A stretch of DNA of 64,000 nucleotides from Yamagishiella unicocca (Eukaryota; Chlorophyta; Chlorophyceae; Chlamydomonadales; Volvocaceae). The notes beneath the pieces were generated by a model, which had not been told where the DNA came from, searched no databases, and saw nothing but the letters and a program-made list of their open reading frames with translations. The position numbers and the translations under genes were made by a program. Shown here one piece after another: positions 8,173 to 16,498 of this stretch; positions within the stretch are counted from its first letter, which is position 1; each line of letters opens with the position of its first letter. The stretch covers positions 310,001 through 374,000 of the forward strand of contig BDSL01000056.1 of the NCBI GenBank assembly GCA_003116995.1, written 5' to 3'.

Positions 8173-10879
8173 TGGTAGCGCATGGCCGCGCGCAGGTAAT
8201 CCTCGAACGTCACGTGCGGCAGCTCCGCTCGGAACAGGGCCAGGTTGAAGGAGGCGAGGGCGCGATCGCGCATGCCCGCCCGGGGGCGACCACGAGGAGC
8301 GCCGGCGGTCGCACGATCGGCCGGGCTCAACACCGTCATAAACGACGCGGCCGGGCGGGACGCCCCGCGCGCCCCGTCGCGCCCGAACCCACTGGGGTTC
8401 AGCCCCCCACCGGGCGGCTCACGGGGGCCGCCGGTTCCCAACAAGCCACCATTCTCAGCGGGCACTGGCGCCCACGCGAGGCTCGTCCCCGCGTTGCCGC
8501 CGACACCACCATACGGGCGGCGCTCAGCGGTCTTGGCCACCCAGGCGGACAACCGCATCCACGCCCGGTGGAGGGCGTCGCGCAGACGGAGTAGAGAAAT
8601 CAAAACGGGGCAACCACCTTCCACCCACTCACCCGCGGTGGGGGGCCGCATCCCGCCGCCCATCGGCCCGCTCTCCAATACCAAGAATTCCCAAAACTGG
8701 GTCCACCGCTCGGCCGCGCCGATTGGCGGGGTCGGCGGTGCGAGCCGAACGGCCTCCAAGACCGACCCACCGAGGTCGCAGAAGACGAGCAACTGCGACA
8801 ACCTGCGCGCAACTCCTCCACGGGTCCAACCGCGACCTGCGCGGCCTGGACCTCTCGCACGCGCAGCCGCAGCTGCAGGCGCGCAGCTTCCAGCCACGTT
8901 GGCGCGACCCGCCACCCGCTCTCCGGCGCACACACGAACAACGCCCGCTGAAACTCATGCTCGATCAGCTGCAGGAACTCTTCGGACCGCTCCAAGAGCC
9001 AAAACTCCACAGTGGTACCCGCCTGGGGCAGGACGCTCCGCCCGCCCTCCTGCCTGCCCTGTGACGTCCCGGCTTGCTGGTTCAGTTCCCGCACTGCCTT
9101 TACGATATGCTTGGCATACGAGGATGCTGCTGCGTGCATATCCGGTGTCGTCCGGAACAGCCCCGCGTACTTCACTCCATCGTCCGTGCTCACGGCGGCG
9201 AGGCGGTGCACCCAGCGGGTATCCGCCGGCACCAGGTCTTGTTCCGCGGGAGCGAGGATCCCACACGTGGGTGGGCTGGCCGACCGCGGGCGCACATCAG
9301 CCGGAGCTCGGCCTCCCGCGCGTCGGTCAGCCTCGTTTGCCCCCGTGCGTCGCGCCTGGGACGCCGCGCGGGCCCGCTTGCGTGCGCGACGTTCCGCGGC
9401 GTCATCGGCGATGATCTGGCGCAGATGGTCCTCCAGCGACTGAACCCGCGACCTGCTCGGGTGACCACGCGACCCCCGTCCGCCGACTGCCACGGCGCCG
9501 GGCTGCGCGGCCGGGGCGCTACTCGCCCCGTCTCCGCCCGGTCCCCCTGCGGCTGCGGAGCCCAACGGGCCCGACTCGGAGCCCGAGGATGAGCTCGAAT
9601 CGTCACTCCCCGAGCTGCTACCGTCAGAGGAGCTGCTGCTGCCGGAGCCACCCCCAGCCGACGGGCCGGCCGCGGCTCCCGGGGACTGAGAGTCTAATAA
9701 CTCGATGGCGGGATTAGCCGCGGGGCCTGCCGGAAGCGCAACACCCGCCGGCTGGGCCCCCATCGGGATGACCCCGGCCGGCAGGACTCCGGCCGGTAGG
9801 GCCCCAATCGACGGGACCGCGGCCGGTGGGGCCCCGGGCGGCGAAGCCTCCGCTGGCGCCGCTCTCGCCCGGCCAACACCCCCCACCCGCCCTCGGGGGG
9901 CGGCACCCGGCCCGGGTGTCCCTTCTCGTCGCAGTAGGGCCATCAGCCGCTGCCCTTCGGGGGGCAGCCGGCTCTTCACTCCTGTTGTGCGGTCTCGACC
10001 TGCCGTTTTGCGCACGCCGGTCCCAGACGGCTGGCTGATCGGGTTGGACCGCGCCGCAGCTGCCGCCACCCGAGGTGAGTGCCGCGGCGTCACCTGGGAT
10101 CGCGCACCTCCATCATCAGCCTGAGGATCCACGGGCAACCGGGTGGCGACTTCAGAGAACCCTAGGCGGACGTGCACCACCAACTGTGCGGGAAATCGAA
10201 CGCAGGACCTGCGGGTGGGAAGCCCCGCCCTGGATCGCGACAGGGCGCCCCGGCCCAGAGCAACTCCCACGCACGGCCCACCGGGCGGGCCCGATACCCC
10301 TGCCCCGGGCGGCGCCTGGAGACCACTGCCCACCGGGCGAAGGCTAGGAACCCCGACCCCGAGCGGCGCCGGGAATCCCGGCCCCGGGCGGCAACTGGGC
10401 CCCCCGGCCCCCAGGCGGAGACTGCGAATCACGGCCCACCGGGCGGAGGCGGGAACCACGGCCCCCCGGGCGGCGACCGTGCTCCCAGCCCACCGGGCCG
10501 AGACCGGAACCACGGCCACCGGGCGGATACTGCGAACCACAGCCCACCAGGCGGAGACAGGAACCACGGCCCACCGGGCGGAGACTGGAACCACAGCCCA
10601 CCGGGCGGAGACAGGAACCACGGCCCACCGGGCGGAGACTGCGAACCACAGCCCACCGGGCGGAAACAGGGAACCACGGCCCTCCGGGCGGCAACTGGGA
10701 ATCGCGGCCCACCGGGCGGAGGCTGCAACCCACGGCTCACCGGGCGGAGGCAGGAACCACGGCATCCCGGGCGGGGACTGCGCCTGCGGTCCACAGGGCG
10801 CCGACTGCGAACCGCGGCCTACCGGTGAAGCCCGGGCCGCCTGGCCTCCAAGAGGGAGGCGGGCGGCCACTCTATTCAC
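8013..10879 (-). pseudogene. DIRS-type Gag-like gene, broken by one frameshift
   Basis: Two minus-strand frames together look like one Gag-like protein. The first (10879-8600) has a low-complexity N-terminus, a serine-rich patch (about 9640-9560), a basic region (ERRARKRARAASQARR) and a helical part with FRTTPDMHAAASSYAKHI and TTVEFWLLERSEEFLQLIEHE. The second (8933-8013) continues in another frame with LSQLLVFCDLGGSVLEAVR, then MRDRALASFNLALFRAELPH and the end SPADFRA. The shift falls near 8830-8770 and would need either a base change or programmed frameshifting. The N-terminal 300 codons are a minisatellite and may not be translated; a later start near 9945 (MALLRREG) is possible. No zinc knuckle was seen. 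The 3' end overlaps the RT frame by about 160 bases. Confidence 0.6.
10270..10830. repeat. Minisatellite of about 27-28 bp in the DIRS element
   Basis: About twenty imperfect copies of a unit around CCCACCGGGCGGAGAC with GGAACCACGG. On the minus strand it reads as repeated PPGGLWF/VSARWAV-type peptides in all frames. It lies upstream of the recognisable Gag part and may be a 5' untranslated or variable-length leader. Confidence 0.75.
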
Positions 10880-11533
10880 ACCGGCGTCGCTCGCTGCCGC
10901 ACCCCGCTAATACTTCGGAGCGTTCGTGCTGGCTACCCCACCCTGTCGCTGGTCCGGCCTGGTCGACCGCGGACGTCGCTTCGCAATAGGCGAGTCCCAC
11001 CTCCCCCAGCCTATTGCCTTTCATAGGGGCCCCTACGCAGCTACCTACAACTACTTCTTCCGCCGGGACATCTGGAAGGGCGAAGCCGAACTGTTCTCTA
11101 GCGAGCGTAGTCCCACAATGGACAGCTACTCGCTCCCCGCTCTCGCCCGGCGGCTCCTTGGATGACGGTGCCTGACTCCCATCCTTTCGGCCCCGACTAT
11201 ACACCCCTTTAACCTGGTCGCGACCCGGCTGCCCTAGCCGGAGGCTGGGCATGCCCATTCGCCTACGCCCACCAGGCCGCACTAGCGCTACGCCCTGCCT
11301 ATCCTCGCGACGGCCGCGCAGGTCTATCGGCTGGTGGGCCTCACGGCCGACCCACCCCAAACTACACCGCGCGCCGAGCACGGCGCGCAGATGGCCGCCC
11401 GAAAACGACGCCCGACCCACCCGTGGACCGCCCCGCCCGGACACTTACCATGTGAAAAAAGGCCACAAAGGGCGGCGAAAAAAGGGAAGGCGCCGACGGT
11501 AGTGCGGGAGCCAAGCCCAGATGGATGACGAAG

Positions 11534-11664
11534 GTCTTGAGGCAAGCGACGGTCGCCCGTCGAGGTTGTCGTTGACGTAGCTAGATTCCAATTGCCAAAC
11601 ATTGATTAGAAGGAGAGGAGGGAAGTCTCGCTCACTGCTGTCCGTTACAGCCACTCGACTGCCC
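11534..11664 (+). repeat. Split direct repeat B1, internal
   Basis: A 131-bp segment from GTCTTGAGGCAAGC to CACTCGACTGCCC, identical to 13595-13725. In PAT/Kangaroo-type elements B1 and A2 normally abut; here 341 bp separates them, almost all of it the inverted insert. Confidence 0.85.
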
Positions 11665-11999
11665 AGCGGTAGACCCTGGGCCAGAGGACGGATCGGAAGA
11701 GGAGCTGGATCAGCTCTTGGAGGAGGCGTGCGGGGAAACGTGGTTGGACCTAGCGGATGACCCTCTGGGGGCGCCTGGCCTTCGGGGTGGTCGAGGCCCG
11801 TCGGACCAGCTTGGACCTGTAAGCCACCCGCCTCCGTCGACCCGAATCGCCGGCCCTACTCCCCCAGCAGGGGGCAGCATAACCCACCCCCGTGACGATT
11901 CACCGTCAGAGGAAATCGCCTTACAGCAGCTGCATGAGGCGTGGGCGCGCATGCAGCACCTCAATGACCCGCGGGCCAGCGAGGCGACGCCTGACGCAG
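11661..11999 (+). repeat. Inverted 339-bp copy of RT-gene DNA between B1 and A2
   Basis: The reverse complement of 7548-7886, the acidic linker at the N-terminal side of the RT frame (EEACGETWLDLADD). I see two amino-acid differences over the overlap (IPHP to ITHP, LNEP to LNDP), so it is about 99% identical. The junction with B1 falls on a shared GCCC. It encodes a stray 107-codon frame that is unlikely to be a gene. Confidence 0.85.
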
Positions 12000-12005
12000 G
12001 GCAGG

Positions 12006-12060
12006 GCATTAGGTGTCCACTGGCCTCTATCCTGTAACAACACCTATTCTTCTGCGCCCC
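12006..12060 (+). repeat. Split direct repeat A2, internal
   Basis: A 55-bp segment identical to A1. It precedes the recombinase gene. Confidence 0.85.
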
Positions 12061-12344
12061 GCCGAAAGGTAAGACCAGTACAACGGACGAGAGACAGACA
12101 GCGTCGCGGGCGGGAGGGCGGGAACGCGACAGCCATTAACTGAGCCCGTGTTCTCTGTGACAGCGTAAACGAAGAATGCAACTCCGCTGGAGAAATGAAA
12201 CTCCAGCATCCGCCGACATGCGCCTGGTCTGGCGCCAAAACGTAACGGAGGCCGATCCCAATCCGGCGACCTTTCCTGCTCCAACCGTGAGTGTTCTCTA
12301 GCTAATTCCTTACCGCACAAACTGCGCGCTGACTGGTCCTCTGA

Positions 12345-13601
12345 CTGGATGCGCAGATTCCTGCCACCCATCCGGGTAGCAGTATCAACCACTACCTGGC
12401 TCAGCTCAGTCCGCCAGGCCCGCGCGATCCTCTACCTCTTCCAACTGAGGCCTACGAGAGTGGACTGGCCGCGGCTCTTGCGGTTCATCAACAACAGTGG
12501 GAACCCGAAACCTGGCATCGTATTCAGGCCGCGGGTCAAGAGTTAGCGGGATGGCTCGCTCGCATCTCCCACTCCCTCCCGACCTGCACCCCGGACGACC
12601 TTCTGGCCTACCTGGAAGAGCACTGGCTCCCCGAGCACCCAGGCCGCCTCCGAGCAGACGGACGACCTAGCGCTGGCACGGTACAATCCCAGATCTCTCA
12701 CCTGTCAACGGCCTTTAACCTGATTGGCCGCCGCGGACCCTACGTGGAGGCTACCGGGTCCGGCAATCCCTGCGACTCAGCGGCTGTGAAGGGTTACGGC
12801 AAAGGCTACCGCATGTTGGCGAGCCGCGCCGGTCACAGCGAGCGCGGCGCTGTGCCGCTCACGATGCAGAATTTCTCGGCTCTGGCCAACTATCTGCACA
12901 CGCAAGCAGCGTCCGCCCCCTCCGCCCTCCATCGCGCTACCCTCCTCCGCGACCTGGCCTTATTTACTCTACTATGGCATACGAGCAAACGCGCCAAAGA
13001 AGGCGGCAAGCTGACCTTCGACGACTTTCGAGCACCTGACAACGGCCGTCAGCCTTTTGCCGGCTTTCCCCTGCCCCTGCCAGAGACCTCCGTAGGCTAT
13101 CCCGCAGGCTACGTGCTCCGCATCGAACAGCTCGGCACGAAGACTGCCCGAGGCATCCGCGCCCCGCCCATCCGTCTCTACCCCAGCGACGCTACGAACA
13201 CTTGCGCGGTCCGCGCCCTGGCGCACTACCTCGCTGCTCTGGCCGCACTACCCGCCCCGGCCAGCTCCTACCTCTTCCGCCCCTTGACCCAGCAGAAGAC
13301 CACCTTCGCCGATCGACCGTACAGCACCCCCGCCGTGGAGGCTCGCCTGCGCCAGCACCTCCAGAGTGCCGGGCTCTACGCGGGTGAGGCGGCCCATAGC
13401 TTCCGCCGCGGTTCCCTCCAACACGAGTCTGCCTTGGGTGTCTCGCCAGCCGACCTCCAGCTCCGAGGCCAGATGCGCGCGCCCGCAACATTACAGCGCT
13501 ACCTCCACCCCACACGCCACGAGGGCCCCCGAGCCCTCGGCCCGGGGAACGAGGCGCGGGCCCCCAACCAGGCGCCCAGGGAGGGAGGGGGGGTGTCTTG
13601 A
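12345..13601 (+). CDS. Tyrosine recombinase of the DIRS element
   Basis: The frame is open from just after a TGA at 12342-12344; the first strong ATG is internal (12813), so the true start or an upstream exon is unresolved. The N-terminal half has a SAM-like DNA-binding region (WLARISHSLPTCTPDDLLAYL, then SQISHLSTAFNLIG). The catalytic half shows a first Arg in HTSKRAKEGGKL, the His-x-x-Arg box in AHSFRRGSLQH, and the nucleophile Tyr in LQRYLHPT. It would insert the circular cDNA by site-specific-type recombination without target duplication. Its stop codon lies inside repeat B2. It runs opposite to Gag and RT. Confidence 0.85.
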   Translation: MDAQIPATHPGSSINHYLAQLSPPGPRDPLPLPTEAYESGLAAALAVHQQQWEPETWHRIQAAGQELAGWLARISHSLPTCTPDDLLAYLEEHWLPEHPGRLRADGRPSAGTVQSQISHLSTAFNLIGRRGPYVEATGSGNPCDSAAVKGYGKGYRMLASRAGHSERGAVPLTMQNFSALANYLHTQAASAPSALHRATLLRDLALFTLLWHTSKRAKEGGKLTFDDFRAPDNGRQPFAGFPLPLPETSVGYPAGYVLRIEQLGTKTARGIRAPPIRLYPSDATNTCAVRALAHYLAALAALPAPASSYLFRPLTQQKTTFADRPYSTPAVEARLRQHLQSAGLYAGEAAHSFRRGSLQHESALGVSPADLQLRGQMRAPATLQRYLHPTRHEGPRALGPGNEARAPNQAPREGGGVS

Positions 13602-13725
13602 GGCAAGCGACGGTCGCCCGTCGAGGTTGTCGTTGACGTAGCTAGATTCCAATTGCCAAACATTGATTAGAAGGAGAGGAGGGAAGTCTCGCTCACTGCT
13701 GTCCGTTACAGCCACTCGACTGCCC
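13595..13725 (+). repeat. Split direct repeat B2, right end of the DIRS element
   Basis: Identical over 131 bp to B1. The sequences diverge after ACTGCCC, which fixes the right terminus. Confidence 0.85.
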
Positions 13726-14990
13726 TGCCAAGTGGGCCCTATCCACGCCCCGCGGCTCGTCCATAGTGTACTCCGTAGGTCCGGGCCTTATATAATTACC
13801 GGCATTTCAGAAAGGTGCAATTGGAAATGCAAAGTGTAATGGAATTACAGTGAGCCGTAGAGTCGTAGCACGTGGGCAGTACAATCCAATTCCAGCAAAT
13901 TCCAGCGAATTCGCGCGACTTCCGGGCGGAATTCGCCCCCGGCATGGGCATGCCCCACTGGGCCCCCTGCACGTGCACTTCCAGGGCTACACCCGCGGTG
14001 CCCCATGCATCGTGACTGAACCGCTGGAAAGCACGCACTCACTTATTATTCGAATTTCGGGCCGGTGCGTGAGGCAGGTGCAAGTAGCGTTTATTTACGC
14101 GCCAAACCTGCCGCTGCCGTCACACAAACCGAGGTCAAGGGGCGCCAATATAAAGTATTTAAGTATCCTGGTTTACTCTGACTCGCCGACTTCACGTACC
14201 GGCAGTCCGGCACATTCCAACAGTAATAAGGACACACACCGGCTAGCCGGTTACGTGCATGCACAAGTGAATTGCCTGCTAGCCGGTTACGTGCATGCAC
14301 GGCAAAAAAAGGCCATGAAACAGGCTTCTAACAAGCTGATATACTATAAATATTTATATGTAAATTGTTTCATCTATGAGCGTTGGCGGCGTGCTCTGCC
14401 TCTGCGTACGTGCATCGCTCCATCCCTAGGAGGCCTACCTCCGTGCACGGTACCGGTAGCATGCATGCACGAGCGCCAATCAGCCCGCAGACAGCTGATC
14501 CGGATCACTGTACCGCGTCAGAATGTTCATTGTGCATGTATGCAAGTCGTTCACTCATGATTGCGAGCGTGCGACGCCTATTCGCGGCCCGCCGTGCGTG
14601 CATAGCTCCAGGCAGGCCTCCGTGCGTCCGTGCATGCACGGTACCGGTAAAAGCGTGCACGAGCGCCGACAAGCTCGTGGACAGCTGATCCGGGTCACTG
14701 ATACCGCGCGAACATGTTCATCATACATGTGGGTGGGATGGAAGTGCACCCCATCCGCGCAGAACGGGCTGGTGGATGGACGTGTTGCAAAGGTGAGCAC
14801 CCCTCAAGCATCTCTCTTTCCACTATTCCCGCGGCCCCCCGGCCTCGCTCTGATCTCTTGTGTTTCTGTTACCGAGCCCATGGGTGTCACATGTACGCTG
14901 TCCCGGACTGCTCGTGTGTGCTGCTGTCCATCCATCCCATGCGCACGACCATTTCCAGACCCACCACGCCCGGGCCGGTGCCGCACTGGC
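13726..14990. other. Non-coding stretch with GTGCATGCAC-rich repeats
   Basis: I see no gene. It holds copy 2 of the 30-bp repeat (13817-13846). A 23-bp segment GCTAGCCGGTTACGTGC... occurs twice with a 36-bp period (14242-14264, 14278-14300). A diverged direct duplication of about 135 bp lies at 14404-14539 and 14593-14730, both parts with GGTACCGGTA, GAGCGCC and ACAGCTGATCCGG. The palindrome GTGCATGCAC is frequent. Confidence 0.6.
13817..13846 (+). repeat. 30-bp direct repeat, copy 2
   Basis: Identical to 5172-5201; see that entry. Confidence 0.7.
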
Positions 14991-15430
14991 GCCCCGGTTG
15001 CTTGACGTCGGGCGGCTGGCGCATGGTGGTCTGGTGGTCATGGAGCACCTGCGCATGGAGGACAGCTGGGACACACTGGCTGGACCAGCTGCCGAACACC
15101 GACCGGATTGGTCTGCGGGAGGACGTGGCCACGCACAGAACTTGATGAAGCGGCGCATTAGCTAGGTGCGTGCCAGCAGTGCGATGCTGGCCCCACGTCC
15201 ACCCCAACCACCCGCTGGCTGGGCAGCTGCTGCCACAGCCGGCGGTTGGCGATGCAGGCAGCAGTGATGAGGCCAGTGTAGGCGCCGAAGGCGCCCAGCA
15301 GCAGCAGGCGGAGGCGCAGCACCTGCTGCCGGCTGTGCACGGTGACGTGCGCCCGCCCAACGTGGCTGTGCAACTGCGAACGGGCGACAGCCGGTTCCTG
15401 GACCTGGACTGCTGGGCGGGGCTGCAGGGC
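14990..15430 (+). pseudogene. Possible decayed kinase-like gene fragment
   Basis: Two plus-strand segments in different frames resemble parts of a protein-kinase-like or phosphotransferase fold. The first (about 15000-15090) reads GGLVVMEHLRMEDSWDTLAG, like a hinge region. The second (about 15335-15425) reads HGDVRPPNVAVQL and then FLDLDCWAG, like the HGDxRxPN catalytic loop and the DFDWAG metal-binding motif of algal and fungal kinase-like proteins. The frame change between them could be an intron or decay. The frame degrades after the second motif, and no start or glycine loop was found. Confidence 0.35.
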
Positions 15431-15439
15431 ATGCAGCAC

Positions 15440-16498
15440 AACCCGCTTCGCACGCATGAACACGCACGTACGTTGACTGGCACAAGCCGGCGGGGCCTGG
15501 CAAGGTCGTGGCAAGTAAGGTCATGCGCACAGAGCACGACTCGACATGGTGGGGAAGCTGTGAGAGGGGCGCAGCCATGGGAGGCGCGCAAGCATGAGGG
15601 CTGTGGCTATGAGGCAGTGAGCTGTGTACACACGGCTAGGGGACTGCCTAGCTCAGGCCGTCCTGTGCTTGGGTGGGCAGAACGGGGCTGAAAGAGGCGC
15701 AGGTAGGAAGAAGAACAAACTGTCAGAAGTGTTGGCCCTCGCCGGCCTTCAATTGGGACGGCCGGGCTTTGCTGCATTACTAAAACCCGGAGTGGGAGGT
15801 CTTCCACGAGCGAAGGCCTGTGGCCTGTGTTTTCCCCGTCGTTCGCCCCATCCAGTTCAGGGACTTCGCAGCGCCGCCGCCCAAATGAGAACATGCAATC
15901 ATGCATGCCTTCCTGGCCGATCGAGTTAAGCCGCGGGGACGAGCTCTGCGTTGCGGCCGGCAAGCGCACCGCCTCCGTCTCGTGTGGCCCCACTACCGAC
16001 CAGTAGCACGGCCTCGCACGTGTGGAAAAGTAGCGTGTGCCCCGCCGCTTGCCACCTCGTCACACGCGCCCACTCCTGTCCCCCGACTACCCGCCACGAC
16101 CTCATGAAGGCACGGCGTGCGGGCGGTGGATGGATGCGTGTCTCCAAACACGAAAGGAACCTCGGGCCCGCTGCTCCTAGAGGCACCTGCCTGCCTGCCT
16201 GCCTGGCACGACCTTACACCCCCCTGGGGGGTAAACCCCCATGATGGGGGGGGTTAGAGGAAGACCTACCATGATGGGGGGGGGGGTACGGTTTTTCTTT
16301 GCACATGGGTGGTCCTTGCACACACACACCCTGACAGGAGGCGGGGCCTGAGAGCCACCGGGATGTCCCCCCGCCTACCTCCCGCCTGACACCACTACCT
16401 GTCGTGGCGGCTCGGGCCGCCAATCACGAACCCACTTCCCCCAAATTCATAAGCCCCTTCCAACCCTTCCCCCCACCTCCGAGGCACGCTTGCCCCAG
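15440..16498. other. No gene recognised; probable MTG1 3' UTR at the right
   Basis: I could not support any coding region here. The part next to 16498 is probably the 3' UTR of the minus-strand GTPase gene. A minus-strand TGTAA, the algal polyadenylation signal, lies at 16214-16218, about 280 bases past the stop. Short G-runs and CATGATGGGGG repeats occur at 16225-16285. Confidence 0.4.

Larger units (their letters stand above)
5266..13725. mobile_element. DIRS-group (Kangaroo/PAT-like) tyrosine-recombinase retrotransposon
   Basis: An 8460-bp element bounded by split direct repeats in the order A1 (5266-5320), B1 (11534-11664), A2 (12006-12060), B2 (13595-13725). Both pairs are identical by eye. 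Gag and RT/RNase H lie on the minus strand between A1 and B1. A tyrosine recombinase lies on the plus strand between A2 and B2. Split direct repeats with a recombinase instead of a DDE integrase define the PAT/Kangaroo branch of DIRS elements; Kangaroo is known from Volvox. From memory, its recombinase gene is also inverted. Identical repeats suggest a recent insertion. The Gag frame is broken once, so this copy may not be autonomous. Confidence 0.85.

Noticed and set aside
8245..9414. Long plus-strand frame (389 codons) opposite the DIRS Gag
   Set aside because: It is antisense to the recognisable Gag-like frames and shows only Pro/Arg/Gly-rich sequence expected from a GC-rich complement.
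10143..10910. Plus-strand frames of 218-255 codons over the 27-bp minisatellite
   Set aside because: They are periodic translations of the repeat in several frames; nothing resembles a protein family.
11717..12037. Plus-strand frame of 106 codons as a separate gene
   Set aside because: It is the inverted copy of the RT-gene linker and ends inside repeat A2.
14887..15591. Minus-strand frame of 234 codons, with a hydrophobic stretch in a neighbouring frame
   Set aside because: Cys/Ser/Arg-rich without motifs; the opposite strand gives the better kinase-like motifs.
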